From contig NZ_JPRD01000005.1 in the NCBI RefSeq assembly GCF_000817815.1, positions 1-64,000 on the forward strand: a DNA stretch of 64,000 bases, written 5' to 3'. The stretch is from Vibrio owensii CAIM 1854 = LMG 25443. GTDB lineage: Bacteria; Pseudomonadota; Gammaproteobacteria; Enterobacterales; Vibrionaceae. The notes beneath the pieces were generated by a model, which ran no database searches, had not been told where the DNA came from, and saw nothing but the letters and a program-made list of their open reading frames with translations. Below, piece after piece: positions 27,872-38,446 of the stretch (positions within the stretch are counted from its first letter, which is position 1; every line of letters starts with the position of its first letter). Made by a program: the position numbers and the translations under genes.

Positions 27872-28231
27872 TTAAACAAGAGCCAGAATAATACCGCCAA
27901 CGGTCAGTGCAGCTGAAAGATATTGGCCTGCCGAGTAGGAGCCGTCTTCCTCTTCTTCGATAGTATCTGGATGGTCCATACCGAGAGCGCCATGAGCAAA
28001 AGATTCAACCTTATCGCCAACGGTTTTGTTTTCCGCTTCGACCTTTTTACTCTCATGGTCGATTTGCTGAAGAGCGGCAAGCAGCGCTTTTCCTTCAGAA
28101 GAAAGCGTCACTTTGTTTTGCTCAACCTTTAGTGGCGCTGCGTCGGTAGTTTGATCTGCCTTTTTTGCTTGCTCAACTTTGTTTTGCTGAGCGGCGTATG
28201 TATTAACTGAATTGCTTCCTACTGGATTCAT
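27872..28231 (-). CDS. Small protein of unknown function with C-terminal membrane helix
   Basis: 119 residues. The N-terminal 45 are polar and Gln/Lys-rich, followed by a segment VTLSSEGKALLAALQQI that resembles repeats seen in other Vibrio proteins of unknown function, an acidic EEEEDGSY stretch, and a single C-terminal hydrophobic helix (YLSAALTVGGIILALV). Likely tail-anchored with its N-terminus in the cytosol. AAGGGG stands 7 bases before the ATG. I recognise no family with an assigned role. Confidence 0.7.
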   Translation of the reverse strand: MNPVGSNSVNTYAAQQNKVEQAKKADQTTDAAPLKVEQNKVTLSSEGKALLAALQQIDHESKKVEAENKTVGDKVESFAHGALGMDHPDTIEEEEDGSYSAGQYLSAALTVGGIILALV

Positions 28232-28333
28232 CTGTTACCCCTTCGAACAACGACACTCCTTCATGAGTGCAGGTAAAAAGCAGTTATATCTATATCGACG
28301 GCAAACGTTATTTCTTGAATCAATCAGAACGAA

Positions 28334-28398
28334 AAATAGGTCTGTTTTTGCCGCTTCCTGTCACTATTCGGAAACTAAAGCAAAAAGCAGACCTATTT
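28334..28398 (-). terminator. Long-stem terminator of chaN
   Basis: Arms AAATAGGTCTG (28334-28344) and CAGACCTATTT (28388-28398) extend inward through TTTTTGC / GCAAAAA with one bulge, giving about 18 paired bases and a 29-base loop. On the minus strand a T-run follows. It lies 29 bases beyond the chaN stop. Confidence 0.75.
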
Positions 28399-28426
28399 AT
28401 CTAAAGGCGTAGTCGGATTTTTCTGA

Positions 28427-29374
28427 TTACTTACATTGAAGATCGCTATTGCGCTTAGCAAGGTGCTTGTACGCAGCCATGCGGTTTGCGTCTTGTACGT
28501 AACGCACCGGTGGCGCAAGGACTTCTAGTTGGTAATCCGAACCGTCTGAGGTGATGTCTGCAGTAGGGGTAATGACGACAACGTTTAAATCTGGGTTGCG
28601 ATTCAAGATAGAAGCCGCTGTGCCTAAACCGCCTTCAGTATGGAATTTGCCCGCGACGTGAACCACTTGAGTACCCGGGTGCTTCTCTAGGTATTTGACG
28701 ATGGATTCTGCCATGGTCTCATCCCATGTTACCTGAGCTGCGTACTGCTTTTCGGTCTGCTCTGGCTTGCCGTGGTGCATGGATGCCATGAACTTCTCTT
28801 TGTATGGGCTGTTTGCTGTGTTGACTTTGTCTGCGACAAAACTGCGCTCATCGCTGTCGAGCTTATCTAGGTAATCGATGCCTTGGCGGCCAATGCAACG
28901 CACAATATTTTTCGGCGCATTTGCGGCAATCACGGGAATATCAGCTTGCTTGGCAAACTCAACCAGCGGGCGGTAATCACTTTCGTAGTTTGGCCAAGCA
29001 TTACTTTGCTTCATAAAGTATTGCTCACCAATTTCGCCGTTTAGGTACGAATCTAAGATTGCTTGCTTGTCGCGTGTGACCTGTTCCATTGATAGCGCAA
29101 GAGGGCGACTCGCAGAAGACAACTGCTTTAGCATGTCGGTTTGAAAACGGTGGATACCAGCGTGTGTGTGCCATTCACCAATCAAAATTACGTCGGCTTG
29201 TTGTAGGGCTGGAGTTAGCCGGTTGACTGAGATGGCTTCACCGGAAGGGGCGTGAAGCTGGTAGTCGTAGAAACTGGTTACGTCGTCAGTTGCGGCGTTG
29301 GGAGCGGTCGGTGCATTTGAAGCACAGCCAGTAAGCAAGCCTGCAAAAATCAGACTTAGTGTAGAAAAGCGCAT
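28427..29374 (-). CDS. chaN: ChaN family haem-binding lipoprotein
   Basis: A 315-residue lipoprotein with signal and lipobox LLTGCAS (cysteine 17). The ChaN hallmark GEWHTHAGIHRFQ begins near residue 66, followed by SMEQVTRD and the IAANAPK segment. ChaN of Campylobacter binds haem as a cofacial pair and is linked to iron uptake. A Fur-type site 58-76 bases before the start supports iron regulation here. No TonB receptor is adjacent. Localised to the outer membrane by prediction. Confidence 0.9.
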   Translation of the reverse strand: MRFSTLSLIFAGLLTGCASNAPTAPNAATDDVTSFYDYQLHAPSGEAISVNRLTPALQQADVILIGEWHTHAGIHRFQTDMLKQLSSASRPLALSMEQVTRDKQAILDSYLNGEIGEQYFMKQSNAWPNYESDYRPLVEFAKQADIPVIAANAPKNIVRCIGRQGIDYLDKLDSDERSFVADKVNTANSPYKEKFMASMHHGKPEQTEKQYAAQVTWDETMAESIVKYLEKHPGTQVVHVAGKFHTEGGLGTAASILNRNPDLNVVVITPTADITSDGSDYQLEVLAPPVRYVQDANRMAAYKHLAKRNSDLQCK

Positions 29375-29431
29375 TAAAAAGCCTCCAAAAATGTCCGAAT
29401 GATATTAATGGAGGCTGATAAATGAATCAAT

Positions 29432-29450
29432 GGTAATGAGAATAATTAGC
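29432..29450. promoter_or_regulatory. Fur box upstream of chaN
   Basis: GGTAATGAGAATAATTAGC matches 15 of 19 positions of the Fur consensus GATAATGATAATCATTATC. It lies between chaN and the end of rlmA, in a position to repress chaN when iron is plentiful. Confidence 0.6.
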
Positions 29451-29458
29451 GTTACATT

Positions 29459-30301
29459 TTATACTTCATTCTCAGATTGATTCGATTTCTTACGGTAAAC
29501 GCGCAACATAAAGTCAGCCTCACATTGGAAAAGTGTAGATGACTTTAGCTCTTCGCGAAGCTCGTCGCTGGCTTTCCATGCAAATGGTGTCATTTGCAGT
29601 AGATCGAATGCGACGCCGTCTTTTAAGTCCATGGTGTAGTTGAGCTTTTGTTGATGCTCAAGTTCGAACCCTTCAATGTTCTCTGGTTCTTCGTTGTGTA
29701 AGCGTATCTCTTGGTAGATACGTTCACGAAACTGGTACAAGTGACGGCCTGCTGGCGTGACTGTGATAACAACGCCGTTGTCTTTAATCACACGTTGTAG
29801 CTCTTCTGCTTTACACGGAGCGTAGATACGCAAAATCGCGTCTAAAGATTGCTCTGCAAACGGCAAGCGATGGCTTGATGCTACGCTGAAATCGCAATTT
29901 GGGTAGCGCTTAGACGCGAAACGAATGGCGACTTTAGAAATATCTAGACCATACACCGTCGCTTCTTCATTTTGTGAGTGCAGAGACTGCTGAACTTGGT
30001 CTGTGTAGTAGCCTTCGCCGCAGCCAATATCCAACAATTGATGGCTTGTGCCTTCGGTGTATTTGGCACATAGGCTTGCCACTTCTTGGCGCATCGGATC
30101 GTAATGATTGCCTTCTAAAAAGCGACGACGTGCTTGCATCATCTCTTTGTTATCACCTGGATCTTTTGAGCGTTTGTGGTGCGCTGGCATCAAGTTAACG
30201 TAGCCTTCTTTTGCTAAATCAAACTGATGGTTGTTTTCGCACTTAAACGTCTTTGCTGTTAGCTCAAGAGGTTGGTGACATAGAGGACATTGATAGTTCA
30301 T
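29459..30301 (-). CDS. rlmA: 23S rRNA (guanine-745 N1) methyltransferase
   Basis: A 280-residue rRNA-modifying enzyme. An N-terminal zinc finger (Cys5, Cys8, Cys21, His25: CPLC then CENNH) is followed by a Rossmann methyltransferase with motif LLDIGCGEGYYTD near 90 and the RIYAPC segment typical of RlmA. It methylates G745 in helix 35 of 23S rRNA. The start at 30301 gives the conserved MNYQCPLC beginning; the frame extends 31 codons upstream through a terminator and is not used. Downstream neighbour chaN is a separate unit. Confidence 0.93.
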   Translation of the reverse strand: MNYQCPLCHQPLELTAKTFKCENNHQFDLAKEGYVNLMPAHHKRSKDPGDNKEMMQARRRFLEGNHYDPMRQEVASLCAKYTEGTSHQLLDIGCGEGYYTDQVQQSLHSQNEEATVYGLDISKVAIRFASKRYPNCDFSVASSHRLPFAEQSLDAILRIYAPCKAEELQRVIKDNGVVITVTPAGRHLYQFRERIYQEIRLHNEEPENIEGFELEHQQKLNYTMDLKDGVAFDLLQMTPFAWKASDELREELKSSTLFQCEADFMLRVYRKKSNQSENEV

Positions 30302-30368
30302 GACGATCTCTGGACAGGAAGTAGGGCGGCAAATTCTATCAAAAAGGGATGCGGCAAGCGAAACAAAA

Positions 30369-30390
30369 AAGAGCCGAATTATCGGCTCTT
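30369..30390 (-). terminator. Terminator of the chemoreceptor gene
   Basis: Stem AAGAGCCGA (30369-30377) / TCGGCTCTT (30382-30390), followed on the minus strand by a T-run; 21 bases past the stop. Confidence 0.85.
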
Positions 30391-30410
30391 TCATCGGTTT
30401 TATTGGAGGG

Positions 30411-32447
30411 TTAGTGGAAGAAATCCACTTGTTGTTTTAAGTTTTGCGCTTGCTGCTGTAGCTCGGTTGCGCTTTGCGATGTTTTAGCGCTGGTATCGCG
30501 GCTTTCGCGGTTCAGTTCGCTAATAGAATGAGCATTGGCGGCAATCTCTTGAGAAACTTGTGCTTGTTCCTCTGAGGTTGCAGCAATCGCATCGGCTTGA
30601 GACGCAATAGACTGAACTTGCCCTGCAATGGCTTCTAGCGCGGTGCCTGCTTCTTGTGCTTTATCCAATACCTTATTCGCGTTTTGCTGGCTTTCCGTCA
30701 TCATGCTTACAGCATTGCTGGTGGAGCCTTTAAGTTTTTCGATGATCTCTACGACATCTTTCACAGAGGTCTGAGTACGATGTGCAAGGGTTCGCACTTC
30801 ATCAGCCACTACAGCAAAGCCACGGCCTTGTTCACCCGCACGTGCAGCCTCAATAGCCGCGTTAAGCGCAAGTAGGTTGGTTTGCTCTGCGATCTCATCA
30901 ATCATTTTCGTCACGGTTTGGATGCTTTCGCTGTCACGATTCACTTGTTCGATAGCTGCCGCAGATTGGTCTAGTTGATCATTTAACTGTGCAACATCAA
31001 TACAAACGCCTTCAACGACTTCTAACCCAGATTGGCTGTCAGTGTTTGCAGAGCGAACATTTTCGGCAATTTGCTCGACTTGTTGAGCGACAGATTGAGC
31101 AGATGAAGCCATCTCTTCAATTGCTGTTACCACTTGCTCTACCTGCTCTTGTTGAAGGTCCGATTGCATCAGGTTGCGGTTTGCATCATCCACAACGCTG
31201 GTCGAGTTACTTTCAACTTGGTCGCTAGTCGAGCGAATTTGACCAACCAACTCGTTCAGTTGTCCCGCCATATTGGCAACGTCGTTGTTCAAGTTAATGA
31301 TTTCGTTTTTCGATGCTTTACCTGACGCAGGAATATCAATACTCACTTCACCTTTTGCCAAGCGATTCATGTAACCATTTAAAATGGTGAGTGGATTTAG
31401 TGTTCGGTTGAGTACAAGCGTAAGCACCACAAAAGTTGCCGCAGCCACAATGAGAGAAATCGTTGCAATCAGTTGAAGTAGAGCTTGGCTGCCTTTGGTG
31501 ACTTCATTGATGAAAGTGCCACCCAAGAGTTTCCAGTTCCAACCTGGTACTTGAGTGTAAACTAAGTACTTTTCACCCACGGTGCCTTGATATTCAAATG
31601 GGTAGCGTATTAAGCCACTTTCCTGTTCAAAAAGTTGGTAGAAAGGCTTGTTGCCGTTGTAGTCAGACACTTCTTGAATCGGTGGATCGCTCTCTTCGTG
31701 TTTTGGATGAAGGAGGTAGTGACCTTGGTTGTCTTTTTCGTTATCCAGAATGATGGTGTAACCAGTGTCACCCCATTTTACGCTTTGTAGCGAGCTGAAT
31801 AGATCTTGGGTCGCGCGCTCAACAGGTAAACCAATGAAAGAGATACCGTTGACCTTACCATTCGCGTCTTTTAAAGGTGCGTAGTAGGTGATGTAGCGCT
31901 CACCATAAAGTTTGATTTGCGCATAGTAAGGTTGGCCGTTTTTAAGCTTTTGGTAACCCGGGTGGTTAAGCCCCAATGTAGTGCCAAGTGCTCTTTTACC
32001 TTGAGGATCTTTTAGTGAAGTCGCGACGCGAATGAAGTCGTTGCCCATTGGAGCAAACAGGGTCGCAACAGCGCCAGTGTCACGAGTGAAGCTATCAACT
32101 AACTTAGTGTCACCAATCAAGCTTTCGCTGTATTGGGTGATGTTTGGTACTTGGTGACCTTGAAAGTCAACGTTGTAACTCTCGACATAGACGCCCGCCA
32201 AATAACCATTACGGAAGGTTGATTCCAAAACTTCTGCCGTGTGCAGATAAGCGTTGAACTGGCCTGCAATGGTTTTTGCCATCGATTCCACTTTAGATTG
32301 ATGTTCTTTCAGCGTGTTTTCTAAAAGTACGTTTGAAGCGTTTTGATAAACAAGCGCAGCAATGCTTGAAAATGCAATAAGCAGACACAGTGTGATGACC
32401 AGTTTGAGCTGGAAACCGACACTTTGATTCCGATATTTGTCTAGCAT
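30411..32447 (-). CDS. Methyl-accepting chemotaxis protein with Cache sensor
   Basis: A 678-residue transmembrane chemoreceptor. Membrane helix about 16-35, periplasmic Cache-type sensor about 40-325 (contains [19 protein letters not shown]), second membrane helix about 328-350, HAMP about 350-405, then the cytoplasmic signalling domain with the highly conserved hairpin [19 protein letters not shown] and [13 protein letters not shown]. It reports ligand binding to CheA/CheW. The ligand cannot be told from sequence. Monocistronic, as is usual for the many Vibrio receptors. Confidence 0.95.
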   Translation of the reverse strand: MLDKYRNQSVGFQLKLVITLCLLIAFSSIAALVYQNASNVLLENTLKEHQSKVESMAKTIAGQFNAYLHTAEVLESTFRNGYLAGVYVESYNVDFQGHQVPNITQYSESLIGDTKLVDSFTRDTGAVATLFAPMGNDFIRVATSLKDPQGKRALGTTLGLNHPGYQKLKNGQPYYAQIKLYGERYITYYAPLKDANGKVNGISFIGLPVERATQDLFSSLQSVKWGDTGYTIILDNEKDNQGHYLLHPKHEESDPPIQEVSDYNGNKPFYQLFEQESGLIRYPFEYQGTVGEKYLVYTQVPGWNWKLLGGTFINEVTKGSQALLQLIATISLIVAAATFVVLTLVLNRTLNPLTILNGYMNRLAKGEVSIDIPASGKASKNEIINLNNDVANMAGQLNELVGQIRSTSDQVESNSTSVVDDANRNLMQSDLQQEQVEQVVTAIEEMASSAQSVAQQVEQIAENVRSANTDSQSGLEVVEGVCIDVAQLNDQLDQSAAAIEQVNRDSESIQTVTKMIDEIAEQTNLLALNAAIEAARAGEQGRGFAVVADEVRTLAHRTQTSVKDVVEIIEKLKGSTSNAVSMMTESQQNANKVLDKAQEAGTALEAIAGQVQSIASQADAIAATSEEQAQVSQEIAANAHSISELNRESRDTSAKTSQSATELQQQAQNLKQQVDFFH

Positions 32448-32811
32448 GTAGTGTCTTTCCTGATTATTGATAGGTGTTATAAATGTTGTATCGGCATGCT
32501 AGCGATTTATATGACGAGTTTTTTTGATATTTATTAAGTTAATTGTCAAAAAATAAGAGCAACCAATAGCTTAGATAACAAATGACCGCTGACTGGGTGA
32601 TTTTATTGCAGAAATGGAATGACCAAACAAGGTTGAGTGAGTTGAGTCACCAATGAATTGGATGCTAATGGGCGAAAGTTTCATTTGTTTGGTTGAAGCG
32701 ATAGTAAGGAGCAGCGACTAAAAGAAAGCTCATACCTTCGGCTTTGGTCACGTTTATCCTTGTTTTTTATAGGTATTGTTGGGGCTTTCCAAGCGTTTAA
32801 TAGAAGCTGAT
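32448..32811. other. Divergent chemoreceptor / nucleoside hydrolase intergenic region
   Basis: 364 bases, AT-rich, no repeat, RNA gene or operator that I can recognise. It must carry both promoters. Confidence 0.4.
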
Positions 32812-33777
32812 ATGACAAAGAAAATCATCCTAGACACAGATCCTGGCATCGATGATGCGATGGCCATTCTTTTTGCTGAAGCCCATCCTGATATCGACCT
32901 TATGGCCATTACAACCGTTTATGGTAATGCAACGATAGACAACGCGACGCAAAACGCCCTTTACCTAAAACAGAAGTTTGGTATGAAAGCGTTGGTTGCG
33001 AAAGGTGCAGATAAGCCTTTAGTTAAAGCGCCGGTTGGAGCAACAGTTGTCGTGCATGGTGAAGCTGGCTTTGGTGATGTGAAAGCACCGAGCGCACTGG
33101 ATGTAAGTGCCATTGATACGCCTGCCTATCAGTTCATCATCGACAGCGTTAGAGCAGAACCGGGAGAAATCACCTTGGTGGCCGTGGGCCCTTTAACTAA
33201 CCTTGCGCTCGCTTTGGAAGCAGACCCAGAAATCGTTAACTTGGTTAAGGAAGTGGTTGTAATGGGCGGCGCTTTTGGTGAGAACGATCATCGAGGCAAT
33301 GTTACGCCATTTGCGGAAGCAAATATTCATGACGACCCTCATGCCGCCGATAAGGTATTCACGGCTTCGTGGCCAGTCGTCATCATCGGTTTGGATGTTA
33401 CGGAAGAGAGCTTCTTTACGGGGCAATACCTAGACCAACTGCGAGAGGATGCGGGAGAAGTAGGGCAGTTCATTTGGGATGTGAGCCGCTACTATTTGAA
33501 GTTTTACTCCGAGAAGGTTGGAATGGATGGTTGCCATGTCCATGATCCTTCTGCGATTGCGTATGTCATTGATCCTGAGCTGTTTACTTTGCGCAGTGGT
33601 GCCGTCCGAGTGGTGACTGATGGACCTGCCGAAGGGATGACGATTCAGAAAACGGATCAACGCAAATACATGCACGATAAGTGGAGCGCTTTCTCCGCGC
33701 AAAACGTTGGGGTCGGTGTGAAAAGCGATACACTGCTTTCACTGTATCGAGAATCGATTATTCGTTATTCAAAGTGA
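32812..33777 (+). CDS. Nucleoside hydrolase (IunH/Rih family)
   Basis: A 321-residue cytosolic enzyme that splits ribonucleosides to base and ribose. The calcium-binding signature DTDPGIDDA lies at residues 7-15, with MGGAFGENDHRGNVTPFAEANIHDDP and the final catalytic-site segment HDPSAIAYVI later. A histidine in CHVHDPS is characteristic. The start at 32812 follows GAAG and gives the canonical MTKKIILDTDPG; a frame 12 codons longer lacks support. Whether it prefers pyrimidine or purine nucleosides is not resolved. Confidence 0.92.
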   Translation: MTKKIILDTDPGIDDAMAILFAEAHPDIDLMAITTVYGNATIDNATQNALYLKQKFGMKALVAKGADKPLVKAPVGATVVVHGEAGFGDVKAPSALDVSAIDTPAYQFIIDSVRAEPGEITLVAVGPLTNLALALEADPEIVNLVKEVVVMGGAFGENDHRGNVTPFAEANIHDDPHAADKVFTASWPVVIIGLDVTEESFFTGQYLDQLREDAGEVGQFIWDVSRYYLKFYSEKVGMDGCHVHDPSAIAYVIDPELFTLRSGAVRVVTDGPAEGMTIQKTDQRKYMHDKWSAFSAQNVGVGVKSDTLLSLYRESIIRYSK

Positions 33778-33790
33778 TAACGGAGTGGGT

Positions 33791-34138
33791 TTATCTGTAA
33801 TAGTCGATGACTTGCACAGATATTCTCTCGTTGCCTGATTTTACGGGAAGAGTAAAAGTGTTCGACGTCGGATATTGATTTTGATTGTCGTAGGTCAGCC
33901 CCTCAATCTTCTTGAACGGTTTCTTCTCGGCATAGAACATCTCAATGCTTATTGCCGTTTTCTGGTTCGCGGAAACTTGGAAGCGGCAGATTCCGGTGGG
34001 GCAATAGACTTGATATCGTGTTGGAGACAACTGCTTGTATTCGGGGACGTTCTTTTCGGCTTGTAACGAGACCTCAGTGTTGGCACAGCCAAACATTAAG
34101 CCCGTAAGAAGCGATATTGAATAAATGCGGTATTTCAT
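33791..34138 (-). CDS. Small lipoprotein of unknown function
   Basis: 115 residues with a lipoprotein signal and lipobox LMFGCAN (cysteine 18). The mature part is beta-rich with two further cysteines (YCPTGICRF) likely to be disulfide-bonded. It lies convergent with the nucleoside hydrolase, 13 bases apart. No family known to me. Confidence 0.75.
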   Translation of the reverse strand: MKYRIYSISLLTGLMFGCANTEVSLQAEKNVPEYKQLSPTRYQVYCPTGICRFQVSANQKTAISIEMFYAEKKPFKKIEGLTYDNQNQYPTSNTFTLPVKSGNERISVQVIDYYR

Positions 34139-34218
34139 CGTTACACCATTATCTCGACTCGTTTGGTTGGCCTTAGTATGGCATGAGTGATTCTTGTGTT
34201 GTGCTTTGGAAATGTAAA

Positions 34219-34241
34219 AAAGGCCGGTTGAACCGGCCTTT
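34219..34241 (-). terminator. Terminator of yeaD
   Basis: Perfect 11-bp stem AAAGGCCGGTT (34219-34229) / AACCGGCCTTT (34231-34241) separated by one base; 9 bases past the stop codon. Confidence 0.85.
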
Positions 34242-34249
34242 AAACTGGA

Positions 34250-35134
34250 TTACTGCGCTGAAATTACAGTGATAAGTTCATGTGTCTCGCCTGGCTGTAA
34301 CGTCTTGCCTTGCTCGATACTTGGCGCATGCACTGTCGATTCAACACACATCATGGTTTCGTAGCCGTTGTCTGCCATGTCACCCATGCTTTGTGCGCCT
34401 TGTGCCCAAGGGTTCCACAACACTGCTGAGTTATGGCCTTGGTTTTCAACGCTCAACGTGCGATCTAACACTGGGTCTTTCACCAAGATTTGCGCTTCTG
34501 GCTGAGTGTAAACACGGTCGATGGTATCAGTTAGTTGAAGGACATCACCGCCTTGGCAGATTTCACCTTCTTTTAAGCTGTCAATGTACTCAGGTCCCAT
34601 ACCTGTTGTTTGTGCTTGTTTGATATCACCAACGTTTAGATATGTGTGTAGTGCACCTGAGAATGTCCACTCTGCATCATCAATGTTGGTGACTTTCAAT
34701 GTCACCTTTAGTTCGTCGCTGATTTCAACAACAAGACGAGCATCAAACATATGTGGCCAGATGTCGTGAGTTTCTTCGGTTGGGAAGAGAGCAAGTTCAA
34801 CGATCACGCCGTTGTCGTTCTCACGATGTTCAACCAATTCCCATTCTGCTGTGCGCGCAAAACCATGAGCTGGCGCTGCGATGCGGCCAAACCAAGGCCA
34901 ACAAACAGGAATACCACCACGAAGTGCCGCTTTGCCATCAAAGATTGCTTTTTCGCTCATCCAGATTAGGTCTTCTTGGCCTGCTGGTGTGAACGACACG
35001 ACATGACCACCGTGTAGTGCGATACCTGCCGTTGCTTTCTCATGAATAACGCGAACGACTTTAACCTGATCAACTTCGACGATAGTGACGTTATCAGATA
35101 GCACGGTTAGAGCAGGGAGAGTTTTTAAATCCAT
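34250..35134 (-). CDS. yeaD: D-hexose-6-phosphate mutarotase
   Basis: A 294-residue aldose-1-epimerase-fold enzyme interconverting the anomers of glucose-6-phosphate and related sugars. Catalytic landmarks are PAHGFAR near residue 95 and the glutamate-bearing CVESTVHAPS near the end, plus GGIPVCWPWFG. The start at 35134 gives the standard beginning; the frame is open 32 codons further but includes the gapA terminator region. It lies behind gapA on the same strand as in E. coli, but the terminator between them makes it at least partly independent. Confidence 0.93.
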   Translation of the reverse strand: MDLKTLPALTVLSDNVTIVEVDQVKVVRVIHEKATAGIALHGGHVVSFTPAGQEDLIWMSEKAIFDGKAALRGGIPVCWPWFGRIAAPAHGFARTAEWELVEHRENDNGVIVELALFPTEETHDIWPHMFDARLVVEISDELKVTLKVTNIDDAEWTFSGALHTYLNVGDIKQAQTTGMGPEYIDSLKEGEICQGGDVLQLTDTIDRVYTQPEAQILVKDPVLDRTLSVENQGHNSAVLWNPWAQGAQSMGDMADNGYETMMCVESTVHAPSIEQGKTLQPGETHELITVISAQ

Positions 35135-35229
35135 GTGTTGCTTCCTATCGCTGGGAGGGAGAGCTTTTTTGACACGCTTCGCACATTGAGTGCAACGTCG
35201 AGTCTTCATTCTCTCAAATTCCAGATACA

Positions 35230-35256
35230 AAAAAGGCGACTCTAGAGCCGCCTTTT
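35230..35256 (-). terminator. Terminator between gapA and yeaD
   Basis: AAAGGCG pairs with CGCCTTT around an inner CTC/GAG stem, with flanking A- and T-runs. It lies about 60 bases past the gapA stop. Confidence 0.8.
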
Positions 35257-35314
35257 ATTCAAATCTTATGTTTCAAACACAAGCTTCGCTAATTGCTTTT
35301 CAGCTAAGTAATAA

Positions 35315-36438
<1,124 letters not shown>

Positions 36439-36644
36439 AACAATTCTTCGCAAATGCTCGTTTTTTAAACTTTTAACTGGTTATTCTACATTCCAGTTGG
36501 CGTAATATAACTTTCGAGATAAGAACTCGTATCAAATTAATTACACATGGTGTCCTGGTGAGAAAGTATGTGCTACAACTGTTACGAGAAGCAAGTTTTT
36601 TGCTAAAAAAGTCATTGCCAAAAATAAGAAATAAGGAACAGAAA

Positions 36645-37058
36645 TTGGTAGAACAAAGCGGAAGAAAAGTAACGAAGTCCGATGAACAGTGGCGCGAGCA
36701 GCTCTCTGAGGAAGAGTTTCGCGTCTGTCGCGAGCAAGGCACAGAGCCTCCGTTCTCCGGTAAACTGCTTCATAATAAAGAGACAGGTGTGTATGCCTGT
36801 ACCTGTTGCAACACCCCTCTATTTGTCTCCGATAACAAGTATGACTCTGGCTGTGGTTGGCCGAGTTTCGATGCCCCGATTAACGACTCTGCGGTGCGTT
36901 ATCTTAAGGATTTGAGTCACGGAATGGTCCGAACTGAGATTCGATGTGCCACTTGTGACAGCCATTTAGGTCACGTTTTTGAAGATGGACCGCAAACAAC
37001 GGGTGAGCGTTTTTGTGTCAACTCGGTGTCGTTAATTTTCAACAAATCCGATCAATAA
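36645..37058 (+). CDS. msrB: Peptide-methionine (R)-S-oxide reductase
   Basis: A 137-residue repair enzyme reducing the R form of methionine sulfoxide in proteins. Zinc-binding CxxC pairs CTCC and CATC, substrate motif [21 protein letters not shown] and catalytic cysteine in RFCVNS are all present. The start is placed at TTG 36645: AAGGAA lies 6 bases upstream and the residues before it (frame open to 36558) are not MsrB-like. Divergent from gapA, the same arrangement as E. coli. Confidence 0.92.
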   Translation: MVEQSGRKVTKSDEQWREQLSEEEFRVCREQGTEPPFSGKLLHNKETGVYACTCCNTPLFVSDNKYDSGCGWPSFDAPINDSAVRYLKDLSHGMVRTEIRCATCDSHLGHVFEDGPQTTGERFCVNSVSLIFNKSDQ

Positions 37059-37129
37059 CGCCAGTTTTGGTAGAAAGAATGTTTCATCCTTTCAATTAAT
37101 AAAATACTGAACCGTGACTGTAGAAATAA

Positions 37130-37157
37130 AAAACTCCCGACATGAACGGGAGTTTTT
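37130..37157. terminator. Bidirectional terminator, msrB / DUF2989 gene
   Basis: Stem AAAACTCCCG (37130-37139) / CGGGAGTTTT (37147-37156), with A- and T-runs on either side, between convergent genes. Confidence 0.85.
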
Positions 37158-37160
37158 ATT

Positions 37161-37982
37161 TTATAAATCGCTAGGGATCATCCTTGGTGAATAATTCCCT
37201 TTATCTATTGCCTTAGATATAGATTTAGCCAGATCATCTAATTGTTCATATTTCTCTGGGTCGGCAAAGTTAAACATGCGCTGCAATTGTTGCTCGTCAG
37301 CAAGCGGGACATCGTAGCGCTTTGCAACCATGGCCCATAAGTAAGCCTGCTCTTTATTACCTAGACCTTGGTTAATGCTGGCCAATGACTTCAAAATTTC
37401 TGGTTTTAAGTTGTCTTCGTTCGACATTGATAGCGAATTATGAAGTAATGTTAATGTCTTTTGTGGATCGCGGTTGGTATAGAAGGTGGCGAGTGCGTAC
37501 TGCATTTCTGCGGTATTGAGCTCTGGTTTGCCTTCCATTTGTAAAAACTGACGACGTGCTTGGTCGTCACCCGTTTGAGACCACAAGAAGTAAAGTGTTG
37601 CTGGGTCATTAGAGCCTTTTAGGTTATTGACGATACGATCCAGCTCATCAATGCTGTGCACCAAGGCATCAAATCTTTTACGTTTTAGCGCGCTTTGATC
37701 AATCGGAGTGATCTGTGACGCGAGTTCTAAACATTTGCGATACTCAGCAACTAACCCGTATTCGATGACTTGATTGGCTTCTGATGGATCTTTGAGTAGC
37801 TCAAAGCGATGCCAAACCAAATTGGTACGAGGTATGCGACATTGACCATCGTCCATATTTAAGTTTTCACAACGAAGCTGTGGGTTCTTTTGGCACAATT
37901 CTTCAGTGGTGACGTTGCCTTCGAAGCAACCTGTTAATGTCAGGCTGGCAAGGCCTGCGAGTAACCAGTATGTTCGTTTCAT
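37161..37982 (-). CDS. DUF2989 family lipoprotein
   Basis: A 273-residue lipoprotein (lipobox LTLTGCF, cysteine 19) with six or so cysteines in the first 80 residues and a helical, TPR/Sel1-like remainder (ALATFYTNRDPQKTLTLLHNSL; ASINQGLGNKEQAYLWAMVAKRY). The DUF2989 family is found in Vibrio and relatives and has no assigned role. The repeat-like helical part suggests a scaffold in the periplasm. It interrupts the msrB-yeaC order known from E. coli. Confidence 0.82.
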   Translation of the reverse strand: MKRTYWLLAGLASLTLTGCFEGNVTTEELCQKNPQLRCENLNMDDGQCRIPRTNLVWHRFELLKDPSEANQVIEYGLVAEYRKCLELASQITPIDQSALKRKRFDALVHSIDELDRIVNNLKGSNDPATLYFLWSQTGDDQARRQFLQMEGKPELNTAEMQYALATFYTNRDPQKTLTLLHNSLSMSNEDNLKPEILKSLASINQGLGNKEQAYLWAMVAKRYDVPLADEQQLQRMFNFADPEKYEQLDDLAKSISKAIDKGNYSPRMIPSDL

Positions 37983-38083
37983 GGTTTTGCTTGTGATCCG
38001 TTACACCAATTCATTTTCGAGCTCTTGACTCTGCTTTCTATACCGTTATGTTCTGTAAATAGAATGTAATAAGAAGGTACATT

Positions 38084-38368
38084 ATGGACGCAGAACAATT
38101 ATTAAATGCGATAACTCCAGAAGTCTATGAGCGATTGGTTTACGCAGTAGAGACAGGAAGATGGCCTGAGGGTACACCACTTTCCCAAGAGCAGCGAGAC
38201 TCATGTATGCAAGCTGTGATGTTGTATCAATCAAAACATAACACCGAGGCGCAGCACATGACGGTAGCCGCTGGTGGTGAAATCAGCTTTAAATCTAAGC
38301 AAGAATTGAAGAAACAATTCAGTGGAGAAGAGCAAGACATCGTTCGAGTGAACCCAAACTTGAACTAA
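38084..38368 (+). CDS. yeaC: YeaC family protein (DUF1315)
   Basis: A 94-residue acidic cytosolic protein with the conserved DUF1315 segment YERLVYAVETGRWPEGTPLS (residues about 15-34). Function unknown; in E. coli it follows msrB. Here the lipoprotein gene on the other strand separates them, but the neighbourhood is otherwise retained. AAGGTA precedes the ATG. Confidence 0.9.
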   Translation: MDAEQLLNAITPEVYERLVYAVETGRWPEGTPLSQEQRDSCMQAVMLYQSKHNTEAQHMTVAAGGEISFKSKQELKKQFSGEEQDIVRVNPNLN

Positions 38369-38390
38369 ACAGCACACCTCTTTCAAAGCA

Positions 38391-38419
38391 AAAAGCCCAA
38401 TTGTGTAAATTGGGCTTTT
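38391..38419. terminator. Bidirectional terminator, yeaC / ansA
   Basis: Perfect 12-bp stem AAAAGCCCAATT (38391-38402) / AATTGGGCTTTT (38408-38419) between convergent genes. Confidence 0.9.
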
Positions 38420-38446
38420 TCGTATTCGGATGTTGAAGATAACCGT